DNA of 64,000 bases from Lichina pygmaea. Lineage: Eukaryota > Ascomycota > Lichinomycetes > Lichinales > Lichinaceae. Under the pieces are notes generated by a model. The model searched no databases and was not told where the DNA came from. It saw nothing but the letters and a program-made list of their open reading frames with translations. This document shows positions 10,701 through 22,214 of the stretch, in pieces. Each line of letters begins with the position of its first letter. The stretch's first letter is position 1. Where the stretch lies: assembly GCA_963422465.1 (NCBI GenBank), contig OY730171.1, positions 1,860,001 through 1,924,000 on the forward strand, given 5' to 3'. Position numbers and translations under genes: made by a program.

Positions 10701-12223
10701 GATTCAGTGTCATAGCTCGCAAGACAAGCACTTGCAGTACTTTCGATCTGGCCCTATAGACAGAAGTTTACATATCGTAAGTCTTCTCTCAATAAGTGCA
10801 CTTTGTTTCCGTTAGTCAGCGGGCGCACATCAGGATTGTTGGAACTAGACTAGCAGAGTACAAGGGTACATCCGACGGAATTCAACTACCTCAAAAGTCA
10901 TACGCCAGTGATATCCAAGCAACACCTGGAAGTATGCCTTGGAACTTTTGATAATGCAGCCATACATCCTGAGTCTGTAACCTGCACCACTCCCCAGCTG
11001 AAAGTCCAGAGTACTCGCAGAACTAGCCCTGTAAATCACCTAAAATCTTCCAGACTGCGGAGGGCCGACGTAAAGTCCCCCTGCGTAGGGACACAGGTGG
11101 AGCAGGGTCAGTAAACCACATACTGTAGACGCTGTAGTACGTACTAAGTACAGCCACTGCTCCTCTCGCAGTCGGGAGAAGGCCACTGCTCGTCTCTATA
11201 CAGAACAAACTGCATTTATCGGGTGCCCAGCATGAATGAAGTTATGAAGATAAGCCTACGGAGTACACCCTTGATTTATGAAGCTGGCTTGACAGTTCAA
11301 GCGTTGGGATAGCATAGCATGTGATTATATCACGTGACGTCGTTAGTCAGTGTGATCTGGCTGCTTAGTCAGATGGTTACCGTCAGCGTAACCGCGCGTT
11401 TGGCCAAACGCGGTTCAATGGTAACAGGGCTTCGGCGCTAGACGCGGACCAGTGAACAGTTCCGAACAAGGTCCCGCAAGCGATTACTTCAAGTCGCGTG
11501 TGAGCCAATCCATCTCCGGTCCACTGGTCGTCGTTGAAGGGGCGGATTGCGGTTTTATTAGATATTATCTTGAACAGAAGTAAATTCGAAAATGGTCCAC
11601 TAGACACCCAAAAGTCTGTGCTCTCGTAGCAGCTCATGTGCGTCACAACGTGACGACGACTCTAGCGACTTCTGGTCGAAACCAGAAATTCTGAGTCATT
11701 CCTCTGTTTGAAACACGAGCGTCATTGTCAGGCTCTCCCTTGTTCTATCTGTGACAGATCGTCAAGACACCTTCAAAGCCTCTGCTCGACACCATCGCCG
11801 GCAGCTTTGAGTGTACGTACGTACTGACGCGGTCCATAGACCACCGACGCTCCTTGGATTCGGGATTGTCGACGGCTCGTTGCTTGCTGTTCCCAGCTGG
11901 CTCCTGGGACACTTTTATCCTTTCTTTCTTGGTTCTTACTCTGGCCGAAAAGCATCCACGACCACGAGCACGGAGAAGCGTGTTCGTCTGCCTCTACCTG
12001 CTTGGGTAATATCCTCCCGGATCTCCTCACGGCCTGCACGACCCGAAGCCAAGTGTGGAGACAATACCACAGATGCCAGGATGACTCGGATGCGCTCTCG
12101 ATGATCCAGCGACTGCAGCGTCGAAGGCCCATGTCCGTCTCGATACTCCGGGCTTAGAAGCTTGCCCGTCGCCAAAGGCATCCGCAGCCTCATCCGACAG
12201 GAGGACGCAGCCCCCGCCTCGCC

Positions 12224-15200
12224 ATGTCGCGAACGGCGGCTCCTACGGCCACCGCGCCGCCCGCTTCGCTGGATGAAGCCATCAGCCTCGCGGGGAACAA
12301 GGCAAACGCGACCGAGGGAATATCCTTGACCGTTTTCCTAGCATCTTTCTCCGTGGCCGCCATCGCCTTCGGCGTTCAGTTCTTGATCTTCGTGCTGCTC
12401 AGGGGTCGCTTGATCCGCATATAGTGAGTGCCGACCTCGGTCTCGGGTCCGGCGACGGCGTAGTTGACGTGGTTCGATTCTCCTTTCAGCTCGCCACGGT
12501 CCTACCTGGTGCCCGAATCAGAGCGGGTTGACCCACCGCCGCCTGGGCTCTTTGGATGGCTCCGTCCGGTGTTCAGGAGCTCGAACGAGGACTTCTTGGC
12601 CAAGTGCGGCATGGACGCCTACTTCTTCCTGCGTTATCTGCGCACGCTCGTGAAGATTTTTCTCACTCTTGCCGTCGTCATCCTGCCCATCCTCCTGCCG
12701 CTCAACTCTCGAGGAGGGCGAGGTCCGGACTTTGCCCAGGGCGAGTACGCCGAGTATGCAAATGTGACGGGATTGGATCAGTTCACCTTCGGCAACGTTA
12801 GACCCGACCGAACCAGCCGCTACTGGGCCCATTTCCTCCTGGCCGTGTTCGTCATCGTCTACGTCTGTTACGTCTTCTTCGACGAGCTCCGAGCCTTCAT
12901 CCGATTGCGCCAGCATTGGCTCACCACGCCACAGCACCGGCTGCGCGCGTCGGCCACGACCGTTCTGGTCACGGGCATCCCCGCGAAGTATCAGTCGGTC
13001 GAGGCGCTGGAGGCGATGTACGACGTCTTCCCTGGCGGCATCCGCAACGTCTGGCTCAATCGGAACTTTGACCACCTCGCCGATAAAGTCAAGCTGAGGA
13101 ACAAGCTGTCGCGCAAGCTCGAGGCGGCCGAGACCGATCTGATCAAGATGGTGCACAAGGCCCACGCGAAGCAGCTGAAGAAGCATGCCAAAACCGAGGG
13201 GACCGCGATGAGCCGGTCCGACATCGCCGAGCACCGGAGACAGGCCGACGTGGCCGCCTTCGACCTCGCTCAGGGCAAAGGCAACGCCGCCGGCAACCCG
13301 CATCAGGTCAAACATACCATCTACGAGTTCACCCACGACGAAGCTGGTCACAGCCTGGCTCGCGACCGAAAGGCGTGGAACCCCGTTCCGGTCGTCGGCC
13401 ACGGACTCGCCGGCGTGGGCCGTGGCTTCGCTGGCTTCGGCCGGACCGTACGTCATGGCGTGACTCAGGGCGTGACCGCGGTTCAGCGCGGCATCGGCGG
13501 GCGCGTAGATTTGAACTCCGGTCTCGTTCCCGAGACGGCTGCCGACCAGCGTTCGCTGGAGCTGCAACAGTTCGAGCCGGCTGCGGATCGCCCGTCGACT
13601 TCTCCTCCGCTCGCCCCATCACACTCCTCCACTCGGGCAGCGGCTTCTCGAGTCCACGACGAGCCGACTGGAATGGACGGTGCGGCCGATGCGGCCGATG
13701 CGGCCGATGCGGCCGATGGCGAGAAGACGGGACGGTGGAAGCCGTGGCCGCTACGACGCGTCAAGACCGAAGACAGGCTCGGTCCTCGGCCCGCCGTTTT
13801 CTACAACGACGTGGATGGGACTGCTGTCCCGTCCAATGACCTCCCCGACAGCCCCAAGTCGACCCACAAGGGCTGGTGGAGCAGGTCGAAGAAGCAGAAG
13901 CAGCAGTATCCAGCCGCATACGACGAGAAGAACATCGAAGACGCGGGAGAACCCCTCTGGAAGAAGTACGTCGACGAGAAAGATCGCGAGACGATGCGGG
14001 AGCCGTTGTTCGGAAAGCCGTCATGGCCCTCCATCCCCTTTGTCGGCAACAAGGTCGACAAGATCCACTGGCTGCGCAAGACCCTCGCCCAGCTGAACCT
14101 CGAGATCGAGTACGACCAACAGCACGAGGAGAACTTCCCCCTCATGAACTCGGCCTTTGTCCAGTTCAACAGCCAACTCGCGGCTCACATGGCCTGCCAG
14201 TCGGTCAGCCACCACATCTCAAAGCAGATGGCGCCCCGTATCGTCGAGATCTCGCCGGACGACGTCATCTGGAACAACATGTCCCTCCGCTGGTGGGAGC
14301 GCTACGTCCGGACCGGCTTCGTCGTCGTCGTCATCGTGGGCCTGGCCATACTCTGGGCATTCCCCGTAACCTTCACCGGTCTCCTCTCGCAGATCGATAT
14401 GCTGAGGACCCTGGTCCCTTGGCTCGACTGGATCGGCGATCTCCCCGATTGGCTCATCAGCTTCATTCAGGGCGTGTTGCCGCCGGCGATCCTCGCTCTA
14501 CTGCTCGCGCTGTTGCCGGCGGTGCTGCGCTTCCTCACGACGCTGCAGGGCGTGCCGACCGGCAACGGCGTGGAGCTGTCGGTGCAGAACTACTTCTTCA
14601 TCTTCCTCTTCGTGCAGGTCTTTTTGATCGTCTCGATCTCGTCGGGTATCACGTCCGCGATCAAGTCGCTGATCGACGACATTGCGTCGGCGCCGTCGAT
14701 CCTGGCCGTCAACCTGCCGCGCGCGAGCAACTACTTTTTCTCCTACATGCTGATCCAGGCCTTTTCCGTCAGCGCCGGGGCCTTGCTCCAGATCGCAGCG
14801 CTGTTCAAGCGCTTCATCTTGGCCGCCATCATCGACAGCACGCCGCGTCAGAAGTGGGCGCGCGAGATGACCTTGAGCACCGTCACCTGGGGAACATTCT
14901 TTCCGGTCTACACCAATCTGGCAGCGATCGGTAGGTTCGGCCGGCCTTCTGCGCTCAGGGTGCGCGAGGGGGATACTGGCGGTATTGCTCCGTGCTAACG
15001 TCTGCGTTGGTGGCAGGAATTATCTACTCCGTCATCTCGCCGCTGATCTTGGTCTTTAACATTGTCACCTTTAGTCTCTTCTGGGTCGTGTACCGCTACA
15101 ACACCCTCTACGTCGTCAAGTTCCAGTTCGACACAGGCGGACTTCTCTATCCTCGTGCCATCAACCAGCTGTTCACGGGTCTGTACGTGATGGAACTCTG

Positions 15201-15557
15201 CATGATCGGTCTCTTCTTCCTTGTGCGGGACTCCCAGAACGAGCTCGCCTGTCGTGGGCAGGCCATCGGGATGGTCGTCGTCACCGGCTTGACGGTGATC
15301 TATCAGTACCTCTTGAACGACGCCATGGGCCCCCTGTTCACGTACATCCCCGTCAGCCTGGAAGACATGGCCACAGCGGCGGACAAGCAGTTCGCAAGAC
15401 TGCTCGAGACGGGCACCAGGCCGAGCACGGCCGAGGGTCGACACAGCCTCGAGAGCACCGACGGTGGGCTCGCAAAAGAATCCGTTGAAAGGTCGAACGG
15501 GGCTGCCCGAGAGTACACCAACGGGGACGACAGCGACGACGAGTACAACGGCATGGG

Positions 15558-15598
<41 letters not shown>

Positions 15599-16035
15599 TA
15601 GCCCACGGGAAGCCACTGCCGGCGCCGGGCTTCCTGGCCGGTCGCATGAAGCGGACGCGGCCAGCACCAGGCGCGAACGAGCACACGAAGAAGCAGGAGA
15701 AGGGCCTCTCCATCGACGCCGAGAACCAACGTCAGATGGACGCCGGCCGGGGGCTCTTCCTGAACGTGCACGACCGGCTCGAGGATCTGTCGGCGGACGA
15801 TCGGGACCTGCTGGTGGCGCACGCGTTCCGACACGAGGCGCTACGGGCCAAGCGGCCCGTCATCTGGATCCCGCGCGACCACGTCGGCGTCAGCGACGAC
15901 GAGGTCTACCGCACCCAGCTCGCGACCAAACACGTCTGGATCAGCAACGAGTACACGGCCCTGGACTCGAAGGGCAAAGTACTCTACAGCCGGAGTCCAC
16001 CCGACTTTTCCGAGGTCGATCTCATCAAGCTGTGA
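12224..16035 (+). CDS. RSN1/CSC1-like osmosensitive cation channel (OSCA/TMEM63, DUF221 superfamily), about 1219 aa
   Basis: Predicted multi-span plasma-membrane or secretory-pathway protein related to hyperosmolality-gated calcium channels; yeast Rsn1 acts in exocytosis and salt stress. Exons: 12224-12423, 12490-14930, 15017-16035; introns of 66 and 86 bp with GTGAGT and GTAGGT donors. Splicing restores RGRLIRIYSPRSYLVPE and NLAAIGIIYSVISPL, both as expected for the family. Order: first membrane span (about residues 34-61), two further spans, a long cytosolic domain with VTGIPAKYQS and a NIWLNR-type motif (NVWLNRNFD), then the seven-span DUF221 block from about residue 680 to 1010, and a hydrophilic C-terminal extension. 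Low-complexity inserts are present: an AAD repeat coded by GCGGCCGAT units (13680-13720) in the cytosolic loop and a run of 11 Gln (CAG repeat, about 15563-15597) in the tail. The start is the first ATG that precedes the hydrophobic segment. Confidence 0.93.
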
Positions 16036-16129
16036 TCGATTGATGCATCCGAGGTGTTGCTACCTGCTGTAGCGCTATAGAATATTGATCCTAGGCCATG
16101 CTGCATCTTTTGGTTCTCTTTTACATTTG

Positions 16130-16380
16130 CATGTGCGTGGCGGGACTTGTCTTGACTTTTTTTTGACTTGGTTTGCCTTGTCGGATCCGACTCGGTCTTG
16201 ATTCGTCTTGCTCAGTCTCGACTTGGTCTTGCCAAGTTTTGGCTCGCTTTTCATTGTCCTCGATCGTCTCGACTCCCTTGCTTGGTCTTGACTTGCTTCG
16301 TCCTAACTGGGTGCTGACTTGGTCCTAACTTCATTGGTCCTGACGTGGTCCTGGCTCGGACTTGAGACTCGCTCAGTTAC
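16130..16380. repeat. Diverged array of CTTGACTTGGTCTTG-like words
   Basis: The words TTGACTTGG, CTTGACTT and GGTCTTG or GGTCCT recur every 10-25 bp with heavy drift, just downstream of the RSN1-like gene. This is probably an old minisatellite. Confidence 0.55.
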
Positions 16381-17089
16381 GTATGTCATCATCCCAGATT
16401 ACACTGTTCATCAGATGATACCCTCCCTCACAACTCTTCTCTTACTCGCATCGACAGACTAAGGTTGGTGAAGAACACGCAGATGAACATCTACTCCCTG
16501 TACATGCGTACCTTTGAAGCCATGTATAGCTACTTTCAGCTCCACCTATCCGATAGTTACTTCGAGTCCCACCTACAGTTCGTACGACTTCTCCTATGCT
16601 GGTAGGTGCTTCTGACTTTTAGTGTGCACACCTGCTGTTTGTGTTTAGTGTTTCACTCTTTCTTGTGAGTAGGCACTTTAGAGATTTGGTATCTAGTGCT
16701 GTACCACCCTAGTAACCATCTGCTGTTTCATATACTGTAGCTACTTGCAGACTTGGCGTGTCACTCTTTCTGTTCGTAATGTGCTGTAATAGTCTATTGT
16801 TTTTTGTGTGATGGCGATGAACATGATGATAATGAGAATGAAGATGATGGTGATGACAACATGCAAAAAGTCCAGGATGCTGAATTCTTTCAAGTGCGTA
16901 CATTAACATTAATTACAAGTCCCTTCACTAGATACAATAAGCAGAGAGGGAGGGGGGGGGGAAATACAGACACAGAGACAGACAGAGCGGAAAAACGAGT
17001 CCCCCCCTCCCCCCTCCCTCCTCAATTCATGTGTGAAACAGTTAAAAAACAAGATGCAAGACTAAAAATCTGATATATCTGTGCGAGTA

Positions 17090-17670
17090 CCAAGGTGACG
17101 CATCGCCGCTGGATTGGGGATGCTCTGGAGCGGCAACGGCAGCGCTGTCTGCGGACAGTTACCGGGGGGGTTCAAGGCCACAAGCCGGCGACAGCCGGAA
17201 GGCGAAGCGGCAGTCTTGCCCCTGGGCGGGCGCACATCACGCGGCTACAGCTATGGTACCGTACAGACCCGTGCTTGGATGGAAGCCTCCGGAGTACAGG
17301 CAGAGATTCCGGTAGCTTGTGACAGGATCCGACGAGGGTTTTTTTAGCCCTGAAGCGTGGTTGACGGTGCCGCCCTGGCACAACTCCGGGGCCAAGATCG
17401 GCGCAGTTGGGCCAAGGGCTATACCGGTTATGTTGGCCATAGCGAGCAATGGACAGCTCCACAACAAGACTGGGCATTCCCCCCCCCATGGGCTGACAGA
17501 CCACCCCCCACCACTAACCCCCTAACACCCTCCCGGAGACTCCCTGTCGGCGATCTGTTTGGCAAGCATACCAGCTTGCCGAAGGCACAGAGCAGCAGCA
17601 ATTCACACAGGTCCGTACAGGCAAGATAGCACTGGCTAGGCGCTACGGTACAGAGGGAAAAGGTTTCACC
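17090..17670 (+). mobile_element. Probable degenerate LINE (Tad1-like) 3' fragment
   Basis: Composition changes abruptly from A+T-rich flanks to G+C-rich sequence. In one frame, GYTGYVGHSEQWTAPQ resembles the RNase H core of ascomycete LINEs, and further on FTQVRTGKIALARYGTEGKG resembles the conserved 'QLRTGKIGLNRYL' C-terminal motif of these elements. The frame is broken several times (stops near 17320-17345 and a shift near 17580), so it is a dead copy. The identification rests on short motif resemblance only; a translated search would settle it. Confidence 0.4.
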
Positions 17671-18001
17671 CTAGTCTAGAGTTTTCCTTACCTACTTTCT
17701 ATAGTTGACCCACAGCATAGTCTAGGTCTCTAGTACTAGAGTGGTGTAGGATATCCAATACCAATACCGATACCCAAGGTGATGATCGATTGATCGGACA
17801 AGGAAGAAGAAAGGAAAGAAAGAGAGAGAAAGTGATGAAGAAGAAAAGAGAAAAAGGAAAAAGAAGATGGGGTGTGCTGGTTGGAGAAGTCAGGGATTAG
17901 AGACGTGAAAGATGAGGAGGTGGGGAAGGGGCAAGAAGAGAAGAAACAGATGAATGCACATTTTCTGAACAGCTCAATATCGGGTGATCCGATGCGCATG
18001 T

Positions 18002-18112
18002 TCATCGTATGCGCCCTCCGATGCCGTCGAGTGTGTTGTTCGCGCCATCGCCGTCGCCGTCGCAAGCGAGACTGGCGGTAGCAGGATCGGTCAAGATATC
18101 AGTCGCTGTCGA

Positions 18113-18144
<32 letters not shown>

Positions 18145-19201
18145 TCGGGAGCCGGTAATGCTGCTTTAGCGGAGATATGGGCCGGGACAGCGTCAGGGGT
18201 GATATCAACGGGTCTATATCCAGATGTGACTCCGCGGCCTGAGGTATGTCCATGGTTGCGGCTCCCGTCGAGTGGATTCGCGGGCTGAGCTGCTGCTCGT
18301 CAAGAACGACGTCATCTGAGGCGACGCCGGCGGCGGCGACGGCTGAGTTTCGGCTGAACACGACAGTCGTCGTCGTTGTCCTGCTGATGCTCGTCGTCAT
18401 CGTGTCTTGTCGTAGCAGCTTCAACTTGAGCTGGCTCAGCGGGCGACGACTTATCGGCATTGCTGTGGCTGTGGCTGTGGCTGACGCTGCTTCTTCTGCG
18501 TCTTCTTCTCCTTCTTCTTCTTCTTCCCCTGCAAAGCGGCACGACGTTTTGATGCCGCCGGTGGCCAAGTCTGCCGTGGCCACCTCGTCTTCTTCCGGAG
18601 AGTCGGGCTCCACCGAGTCGATGAGATCCGGTTCATCGCCGTCGTCTTCCTCGACGTTGTCTATGTCAACGACATCCCCGACGGTAATGCCGTCTGTTAT
18701 GTCCGACATGACGGTGTCGTCGTCGGCTGGCTTATTTCCCGCCTCAACGTCAGTCACCGCCATTGACGTCATCAGCGTCGCTGCGTCCGTCGCCAACGAC
18801 GGACGCCTCGGGTTCTGCAACCGATGGCTCCATCGGCATTCGCTCGGAAAGTCGCACCCGACCCAACAGCTACGCTCGCCCACGTCGTGCGGACCGCTCT
18901 GGAGCATCTTGATTGCCCGTCCAGAGCCGCGAGAGACCAGCACCTTCCGGCGCCAGTCCTGCCACTCGGCCCATCCCCGGTAATCGAAGGAACTGCCGCA
19001 GCTCTGGGGCTGTCTCCTCCTTCTGGGCTTTGCGCTTGTGCGGCCTGTGCAGAAGTAGTGCCCGTCTTCCAGACACCGCCGTGTGGCCCCGAGCGGATAG
19101 GTCGTCCGGCATAGGTGACAAGTCCATACCCAGGACAACGGAGTTGCCGGTCGAGGTGGCTCTGCCGGAGCTGGCGACGACGAGTAGAACGATGACAAGG
19201 T

Positions 19202-19238
<37 letters not shown>

Positions 19239-19411
19239 CAGGTTGAGAATAAAGATGACGACGATTTCCCTTCCGCAAGCCCAGCGTCAACGGTCCGATA
19301 TGGCCGAGGGTGGCAAGGAACCAATGGTGAAGCCGGGCTGGATGGAACCGACGAGTTGCGAAGGAAGGACGGTTTGTATGGTCTCGTCCATGGCTCTGAT
19401 TCCTTCCCCAT
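18002..19411 (-). CDS. Conserved fungal protein of unknown function, Ser-rich with a Cys-His patch, 469 aa
   Basis: One exon. The frame extends to 19603 only through a TTG codon; the first ATG is at 19411 (MGKESEPWTRP), and the stop TGA is at 18002-18004. The N-terminus is Ser/Pro-rich with a run of 12 Ser. The ordered core is at about residues 105-215: WVWTCHLCRTTYPLGATRRC followed by LEDGHYFC, then a GSSFDYRGWAEWQDWRR stretch and, further on, a CWVGCDFPSEC element. These spaced Cys/His residues suggest a small zinc-binding fold. This patch recurs in ascomycete hypothetical proteins as far as I recall, but it has no known role. The C-terminal half is acidic and low-complexity (Glu runs, Ala-Thr repeats, Asp-Gly repeat at the end) and is coded by triplet and hexamer repeats. 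It is convergent with the RSN1-like gene. Confidence 0.7.
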
Positions 19412-19874
19412 GTTCGCACTGGATGAGCCCTGGGTGGTGGAAGATTTGGTTCTATTGGGCCGTGAAAGTATCAGATGGTTGAACAGGTGGCAACAGATAC
19501 TCGGCAAGGAAGTAGCAGTCAGCCGTTCCGTGAAGAACTTGAGGTCTCGAAGAAGTGATGAGTCGAAGGAGTAACTACAAGTGTAGACCAGCTGTGTGAG
19601 CAATCAATGCTCGTGGAAAAAGCTTGCGTCAAGGAGAAGCGACGAAAGACTGAGCTCCGTGGACAATAGTGAAAGCCGGCGTATATTCAATCGTGAGTCA
19701 AGCAACCTAAACGAACGACCATATATAGCATCATCGGAGCTAAGACCGACACAAGGGAACAATAGGAGACAGATCCGTTTATATTCGGTCGTTGCGGATA
19801 ATGCTGGGGCGCTTATGGAGGTCGCATGCTCCCCACCATCGTCAGGCTCGGACTTGTCCCGAATGCCGTCATGA

Positions 19875-19936
19875 AAGAAGAAGAAGAAGAAGAAGAAGAA
19901 GAAGAAGAAGAAGAAGAAGAAGAAGAAGAAGAAGAA
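19875..19936. repeat. (AAG)n trinucleotide array, about 20 units
   Basis: Pure AAG/GAA triplets in the spacer between the divergently oriented gene at 18002-19411 and ADE2. Confidence 0.9.
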
Positions 19937-20160
19937 AGCTTTGGACTCTGATCCGACCAAGCCGCGGAGGAAAAGAACACACTAAAATGCATCTGGCATT
20001 GCAGACACACAGACTCTCGCCAAAGAGACTGGCATAAGGAAGGCGTTCCGTTCACTTTTGGATCCTGCCCGGTGGGGACAATAGCGTTACGAGAACCCTA
20101 GCGCTCTGATACGTGACATGTGAGACACGTAGCGTCAAGTCTTAGAGCCCAGGTGGGCTG

Positions 20161-20280
20161 GAAAGGAAGATGGTGATAAAGATGAACAAAAAACCCAGGC
20201 TCATTGTCGACGAGGGCTGAAGAGGAACGCGATAATAAAGGAGAACAAGAGAACTCAGGCTTATTGTCGACAAGGCCTGT
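20161..20280. repeat. 60-bp tandem duplication, diverged
   Basis: 20161-20220 and 20221-20280 align without gaps: each has a GATAAAG/ATAAAGG-type centre, GAACAA, then a CTCAGGCT-like word and ATTGTCGAC near the end. They differ at roughly a quarter of positions. It is non-coding. Confidence 0.8.
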
Positions 20281-21383
20281 CCTTTGGGCCATCTCAACAG
20301 TAAGGCTCTAGCAGCAGTTCGTCCTTGTCGTCCCCACCATTCGGCTTTCTTTGAGCTTGTCCGTCTCCTCAAACCGTATAGCGATAGCCCAAGTCCTGTG
20401 ACCCAAAAGCGTTAGCCGCGGGGGTGATGGAGCTGTGTCTTCCTTTTCGTCTCGAGCCTCAACCCGACTGGGTCATACATCCGTCCATTTCTTTGTGCCA
20501 TCGCACTCGAGCGGGTGCATCTCCATCCCATTCAGGAAGGCCGGCTCAAGAAGCGAAGGAACGGCCATCGCCACTTTTGTCGGACTCGACCTTTGTCCCT
20601 GGCCTGTTTGGTCGACCTGTTACTGCTTTGGTGCCATGGAGTCGACCTTCTTGACCGATCGCAATCCCGATGAGGACATCTACTCCAGAAAGGCAGCTGC
20701 GAACAACGAAAAAGAGTTTCCTAAACGATCTGGTTGACCGAGCATCCCCCCGAACCGTGCTGGTCTCTCACTCTATCTGACAGTATTTTCCGTCGTCGTG
20801 CCCCCCCTGACGCGTATACGCGTTGTGTTCAAGTGACCAACTACCGGTACGTCGGCGGTGTTTTGCAAATGAAGCAAAAGCAGGAAGTGTGGCAGACACG
20901 CGCAGAGAAAGGCGAGGCCCTACCGTATGGGGAGCAGCGCGGCTGTATACAGTACGCCTCGTATTCCGTATCATGGATGGGTTGTGCCTCGTATCAACGT
21001 GGGTGGAGGAAGTTGTGGATCATCCGGCGACAGTCCATCCAGTGGCTCGCATGACAGTCAGGCCGGCTCCCCGAAAGGCTCCCATTTATAGTAGAACCTG
21101 TCTGCATGCGACTGCAGTGGAGATCTTCACAGTCACTTGCGTCGATTTCTCGATGCTGAGGAATCTGCGGCCATGGAAGACCTTTCACGTGATCAAAGTA
21201 TGACTTGGTCCTCAGCATCCACTACTCCGTACTCGAACTACAGTGGCGACCCGTAAGTGTTAGACGAAGTCTTCTCATTACTTTAGCAGTAGTTTCCTCT
21301 CGGCCCGTCACTTCCCAGGAAGAAATCAAGGAATGACAAAAATCGCAAGAAATCTTTTTCTAACACTTACGGACCCCCACTGT

Positions 21384-21500
21384 ACATATTCGTACGTACC
21401 TCCGTAGATCGATGGATCTATGGGGTGTGACGGAAGTACATACGTACGTAACAGCGATTAAAGTGGTGTGGTACTAGCAAAGATACGTAGAGTACGTACG
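21384..21500. repeat. GTAC/TACGTA palindrome cluster
   Basis: Repeated CGTACGTACC, CCGTAG, CATACGTACGTAAC and GAGTACGTACGGAAGTAC words within about 115 bp, upstream of ADE2. Confidence 0.75.
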
Positions 21501-21550
21501 GAAGTACCTCAGACCTACTTCCGTCATTATCAAAAAGAGGCTGCCCAGAC

Positions 21551-21775
21551 ATGTATCTCCGTACCTCATACTTCTGTAGACAGCTTTGGAACTGTACTGT
21601 ACGGAGTACTTACGTAGCGCATCTCAAAAGTAATAAGAAGACCTATGTGCGTACCGCTCAAGTAATTATGCTTGCAGACTTTCGTGCTCTGACCTCGAGC
21701 GCAATACGACTGCTATCTTCCGATACCTCCGTAGGTATGTACCTTGTACGGATGTACGTATGTACATACGTACCT
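21551..21775. repeat. GTAC/TACGTA palindrome cluster
   Basis: CTGTACGGAGTACTTACG, GTACGGATGTACGTATG and ACATACGTACC words. It is the second of a pair of clusters upstream of ADE2, with the same word types as the clusters at 7677, 45318, 50279 and 62096. Confidence 0.75.
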
Positions 21776-22214
21776 ATCAGGATATCGCAACAGCTTTAGT
21801 CATTAACGGGCGTTGGTTAGAAGATGCACGTGACCCTCACGATCCTACACCCTAGCGTGGGTGCCTGTTTACAGTACGTTCCGTACTGTATGCATGTAGG
21901 CACGTCTCTTGACTTGACTTCTCGAAATTGATTTGGTCACCATCAGATAGGGAAGCCTGCGGTGAAGTGAGTTGGACGTCCAACACATTTGATGACAGGA
22001 CCCATATACTGCACGTTATAGCCTTGTTTTTCCAGGCTTGGTCCAACATGGTTGATGTCTGGGGTCACTAAAGATATTTGAGCGGCCATCTCCAAATTCT
22101 CTGTGCTAGGAGGGGACACTTCGAAGGGGTGCGACTGAGCTAAGATCAGTGCCACATTACGTTCCCTTTTCGAAGAATCCAGAGCCCTTGGGACAAGCCA
22201 CATACGTACCGATA

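Larger units (their letters stand above)
5969..12223. other. 6.2-kb spacer without a recognisable gene
   Basis: I read all six frames and found no conserved protein, no convincing exon chain and no tRNA. Contents: a purine-rich stretch upstream of the ammonium transporter (about 6000-6240), a 30-G tract (6562-6591), GATA motifs, a 33-bp tandem duplication made of GTAC motifs (7701-7766), scattered GTAC/TACGTA palindromes (for example 10615-10656), and an A+T-richer part (about 10600-11700) that includes an 18-bp perfect palindrome at 11395-11412 (CGCGTTTGGCCAAACGCG). The length is unusual for a compact fungal genome, so unannotated non-coding RNA or lineage-specific genes remain possible. Confidence 0.5.
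16036..18001. other. Spacer with degenerate repeats and a probable retroelement scrap
   Basis: About 16130-16380 is a loose, strongly diverged array of CTTGACTTGGTCTTG-like words. About 17090-17670 is more G+C-rich and looks like a LINE remnant (listed separately). About 17790-17870 is purine-rich, and a CCAATACCGATA-type repeat (about 17753-17775) lies near the end of the convergent gene. I see no host gene. Confidence 0.5.
19412..22214. other. Spacer with microsatellite, 60-bp duplication and GTAC clusters
   Basis: No supported gene. It contains an AAG array, an exact-period 60-bp tandem duplication and two stretches densely packed with GTAC/TACGTA palindromes, listed separately. The last 300 bp form the promoter side of ADE2. 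Confidence 0.55.

Noticed and set aside
12466-12478. Second B-box-like word (GGTTCGATTCTCC)
   Set aside because: It lies in intron 1 of the RSN1-like gene with no A-box or cloverleaf around it.
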